NCBI GenBank assembly: GCA_013396635.1 | Contig: WBMW01005478.1 | Location: 1-64,000, forward strand | DNA length: 64,000 nt | From: Penelope pileata | Taxonomy: Eukaryota; Chordata; Aves; Galliformes; Cracidae | Direction of reading: 5' to 3' | In this document: positions 60,290-64,000 of the stretch, one piece after another | Numbering within the stretch: position 1 is the stretch's first letter | Layout of the letters: each line of letters opens with the position of its first letter | The notes under the pieces: model-generated | What the model was told of the DNA's origin: nothing | The model's database searches: none | What the model saw: the letters and a program-made list of their open reading frames with translations, nothing else | Made by a program: the position numbers and the translations under genes

Positions 60290-60720
60290 CAATGTCCCTA
60301 GAATACCTATTGATGAGCAGACTAAAAGTCCATCAGCTAGCCAGACTGCTGGGCTGTGACTGTTTCCACAGGCATGGGTTGCAGTCCACATTCCACGTGT
60401 GGCTGTTGGAGGTAAGGAGTAAGTGCTACCTGCAGGGCACTCCCCACTGTGAAGCTCACAGCGTATGCTGCCCATGGGAATGCTGAGGAAGCTAAGGAAG
60501 CTGCTGCATCACCCCTTTCAGAAGTGGCGCTACTGTGGAGTGCTGTGTCTGGTAAGCGCTTGAGCCACCTCAGAGAGACCGAGCTCTGCTTTGCCTGGGA
60601 CAGGACTGAGCAACTGTGCTGTTCAGGGCAATCTAGAGGCACCTTTCTACTGCTGAACATAAAGACAGCACTGTCCTTACCTAGCAACAGAGCAGAGTAA
60701 GTAACAGTGACCCATTTCCC
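60290..60720. other. GC-richer block with open frames, unidentified
   Basis: This block stands out from the AT-rich surroundings and matches no repeat I recognise. On the plus strand 'gactgtttccacag' (acceptor-like) precedes 60372, with donor-like 'gaggtaagg' at 60412 and 'tctggtaagc' at 60551. A frame starting at 60449 reads 'MKLTAYAAHGNAEEAKEAAA'. On the minus strand there is a 149-residue open frame (60337-60786) with a donor-like 'ctaggtaagg'. Opposing open frames cannot both be genes, and neither shows a known domain. It could be an exon, an eroded LTR or chance composition. Confidence 0.3.
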
Positions 60721-63700
60721 ATAATATTTGAGAATTTCAGTGCCAGAGGACATTTTCCTTGGACCTTCCTTGTTGTCCTTTGACACCCTTATGATTCATC
60801 AATGATACGAAAGGCCTGAGTCACAAATTTGGTCTATGCTATGCATATAAATCACATTTCTCTGAAGGCTTTGTCTCAGAGGATGATGAAAGAATTTTAA
60901 AATATTCTTCAAAGAGAAAAACAGTCTCAACAGATACAAAGTTTTATTAAAGCACTTCTCTCAGATGAATGTCTAACTGAAAAGTACTTAGTGCTTATGG
61001 TTCACAACCTACAAAATTTAATGTATATATTTTCAATAAATTAATGAAATTCCTTTGCTAAGCTAATTATGCAACTACCTTTCATTACGATGTTGTTTCA
61101 GCTTCTTACCAGCTATTTTTGTAAGTAATATGAGCATGATAATTACAGCTCATTTTCTAGCAACTTTATACTGGCATACCTCAGCAATTAGCATAGCGTC
61201 CAAATGTAATGGGTTTGCTGATACAGCATCTGAGCTTCACCTCTGTTAACTCATGTGATCTACTAAACAAAATAAAACAAGCACGGTTTGTATAAGCAGA
61301 ATTTTACTGACAGCAGGACACATGAAAGCTTGCTTCAGCTGTACATTATTTCCCAATAATGTTGTACTCCTTCCCTGGATAAACAGGTAAGCAGAACTGA
61401 GCAATATTTTGAGCAGAAGGTTGTTACTTCTGTGTAGAAAACAGGTTATCTACTAATAATAGGGACTTCATCATCAGTCTGTGTGATGCAAATGGGCTGT
61501 ACAAAGAACTCAATCATTAAGATGCCTGCATAAAATCTTTTAAACAATCTCTTACTCTCTGGAGTAAATCTGCCCCAAAATATACTGTTCCTCAGCTGGT
61601 GAAGTGTGAAATAGGGAGAATGGTTTTTCTTTGTCTCTGAGAATAAACATATTTGGAGGGCAGGGCAACAGGATAAATAGGTAGAACAGTGCTGACAGCT
61701 AAAGTAAACTTCTGATCACTTCCACAACACAAAGAAATAACTGCAGATAAATTCTGCAGCAAGGTGGACATGAGATAAGATCCCCTCAAAACCCTTTTTT
61801 AGCCTGCAACAGTTTTATGTTTTCGTCTTTGATCTCATTGAAATAACAAAGCACTTGAAAACAAAACAAAACAAAACAAAACCCTCAATCCTTCTGCCCC
61901 TTAACCTGGAAAAAAAAGCACTGCTGTTGTTTTCTTTGGATGAAAGACTGAGAAAGAGAGAGAGTATACAAGTTGACTAATAAGCAAGCCCTCCACAATA
62001 ACTACAGTTTGCTAGACTCAAAGCAAGATAACAAGATAAGAAAGCCTTTACAAAGTGATAATGGATACTTTGTTGATGATAATACCAGCAATAACAACAA
62101 GTTGCATTTTACAATAATGTATCTTCTTGTACAGATGATAGCGTTTGAACTCCTCTGTGCTCTTCTTTCTTTGCTGTGAAAAATGAACAGTAAACAATAA
62201 TGAGCGCTTTTGCCTGACATCTAAATTCTCCGTTTGAAAGATGCCACTTCTCAGTAACGAAAGCTTCAAAAGCCTGCCATTATCAAATGAAATAAAATCA
62301 GTACGAGTTCAGGTGTTTGTACTTAGTACCCCTGTTGGATTTGTAGCAGCACTAGTGTACACACACACACAAGTGCACAAATAGATAAAAAATAAAAAGA
62401 ATAACAAAACAAACCTATCTGATTTCATTTCTTTATTGTTTTGGATGCAATTCTCTGCTGAAGCACACCAGTCAAGCCTTCTTACAGTGTACAGCTTACA
62501 ATGGCTGATCTCTTGTATAAAAGCAGAGGAAAATACATTTCAGATCTTACTGTCACTAATTATTGTTCTAAAAGTGCAGCCAGAAGCCATAGACTGCAAT
62601 TGGAGCCATGACTTCATTACAGGTTCAATGTCTGGATGAGGACAAGTTCAAGGCAAACCACGGATGTGCGAGGAATTCATGCTGATGCCATAGCTATGAC
62701 AAAGATGGTGCTGCTGCCTTGACATTGAATGGAACAGCCTTGGCATCAGGATGACGGTACGGACCAAAACACTGCAGATGGAATTCTTTTAGTAACTGAA
62801 GCAATTAAATAACTCAAGTGTGAAGTATTCCAGGAGTTCATGCAAGTATATTAAGTTGCATGTAGCTGGAAGTTGGTGGATAGTACAATGGGCAAATGGA
62901 AAATTAAATGTAGTACTTCCAAGAATATGTATCATCTGTCTTCTGTTAGTCTCTGGCCCAGATGTGGATCTGACCCCTGTACAGTGATGTTCAAAGGAGT
63001 CAAAATGGAAAATCAGAAGCACCAGATAGCTAAGTAGCAAATGTCAAGAAGTATTGGGGAGAAGAATGTCTAATCTACGTCCCTCAAAGGACAGACCTCT
63101 ACTAAATTTTGGCAAGCAGTCAGTAAAGGCCCTTCCCATGCTGCCTATGTCTAGGAGAGAGACATGAATTTGAATATTTTCACGCACTTGCAGTTCACTT
63201 CATTTCCTAGTAGACCACCAGAAGCAATCCTCATTAGTTGCTCAGATGCTGACAACTTCAGTTTTGAATCTTTTTTTTTTCCTCCCTACATGCTACAGAG
63301 TCTCTCTCTCTAAAAGCAAACTCCCAGAGCCTGCTGTGAGCAATTGTAACAAGACTTGGCTTTTAGCTCTGTGTTTGATTTATTTTACGAGAATATAAAG
63401 TCCTGCTCCAACTTCCTTTTCTAAGATTTTTGTCTTTTTTTTTTAATGCAGATCATGGCAATTAATGTAGGATATGTTTAATTTTATCAGATAAAGAGAA
63501 TTTAATGGTGAATTAATAGAGAAGTTCATAAAAATAAATTGCTTTTTATTTATAGTCCTTCTACTACCTGGATATGTTGGGGTAGGCTCCCTCACCTACC
63601 AATTTACTGTATTATAATTATGATTATTATTTATTTTGTATTTATTAAATGTCTTGTCATATCTTTGTCTCCACATTTTAGTCAGGATTTGATCTGCAGA

Positions 63701-64000
63701 AATTCAAACTTTAAGAAAAGATAATGTTTACTTTCAGATGTTTTTTTCCAATTTGTGATTAACTGTAAAAAAAATTGCCCTCTTTTTCTTTATATAGGAT
63801 TTTAACTTAAATTTTGATATGGAATGAGAAGCAGAAAAATGTACAGTGATATAACAATAGATAATGGTATCTTAGTTATTCTCATGGGCTTAAAATTGTG
63901 GTGGTGTCCACAAAAAAATTATAATAAGTTAATGGAGCAGGTTTTCTGTGTTCTTTTGAATGTATTATTCAGGACAGCTCTCTTGGTAGTCGTGCCTGCT
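60721..64000. other. AT-rich unique DNA with short simple repeats
   Basis: No gene recognised. Contains (AAAAC)n at 61857-61882, (AC)n at 62359-62371 and T-runs near 63270 and 63436. Open frames on both strands at 61973-62269 overlap and look like chance. Confidence 0.5.
61857..61882. repeat. (AAAAC)5 microsatellite
   Basis: Five AAAAC-type units in a row. Confidence 0.9.

Overview
The window looks like intergenic or deep-intronic DNA from a bird, most likely a galliform relative of chicken. The evidence is the repeat content: at least twenty fragments of CR1, the dominant avian LINE. Many keep the diagnostic CR1 3' end, a conserved 'ccttccaacc' block followed by short 'attctatg' tail units. 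Other avian-type LTR sequences are present, and the unique DNA between them is AT-rich. No host protein-coding gene, rRNA, tRNA, CRISPR array, operon or bacterial-type signal could be supported. The longer open frames are CR1 relics or stop-free microsatellites.

Layout: 1-19 is the tail of a CR1 running off the left edge. Positions 2241-4985 are one minus-strand CR1 opened by three later insertions (a solo LTR, a younger CR1, a second LTR). Positions 8404-12480 hold a plus-strand CR1 3' fragment and then an old CR1 with remnants of the ORF1 esterase-like, endonuclease and reverse transcriptase regions. That old copy is interrupted by an LTR that itself carries a CR1, and it contains a 206-bp duplication around a single N. 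Positions 17625-18977 are a CR1 inside a CR1. Further CR1 copies lie at 21152, 23985, 27499, 30685, 33164, 43319, 53286, 58086 and 59829. Positions 46370-49985 are a three-layer nest: an abundant avian repeat split by a 2.5-kb CR1, itself split by an LTR. Positions 58609-59312 are a very long pentanucleotide array with a perfect 640-bp core.

The remaining sequence (about 70 percent) is unique-looking AT-rich DNA with short simple repeats, a few eroded CR1/L3-like relics, one perfect 12-bp-stem hairpin and several short segments bounded by good splice signals. These segments could be exons of a long-intron gene or lncRNA, but good-looking splice sites also occur by chance in 64 kb. Runs of N at 4133, 10063, 11143, 35562-35574, 47824 and 48735-48940 all sit in or beside repeats, so this is a draft assembly and structures at those points may be artefacts. 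I found no new biological system. The most informative content is the nested transposon stratigraphy and the assembly anomaly near 10 kb.
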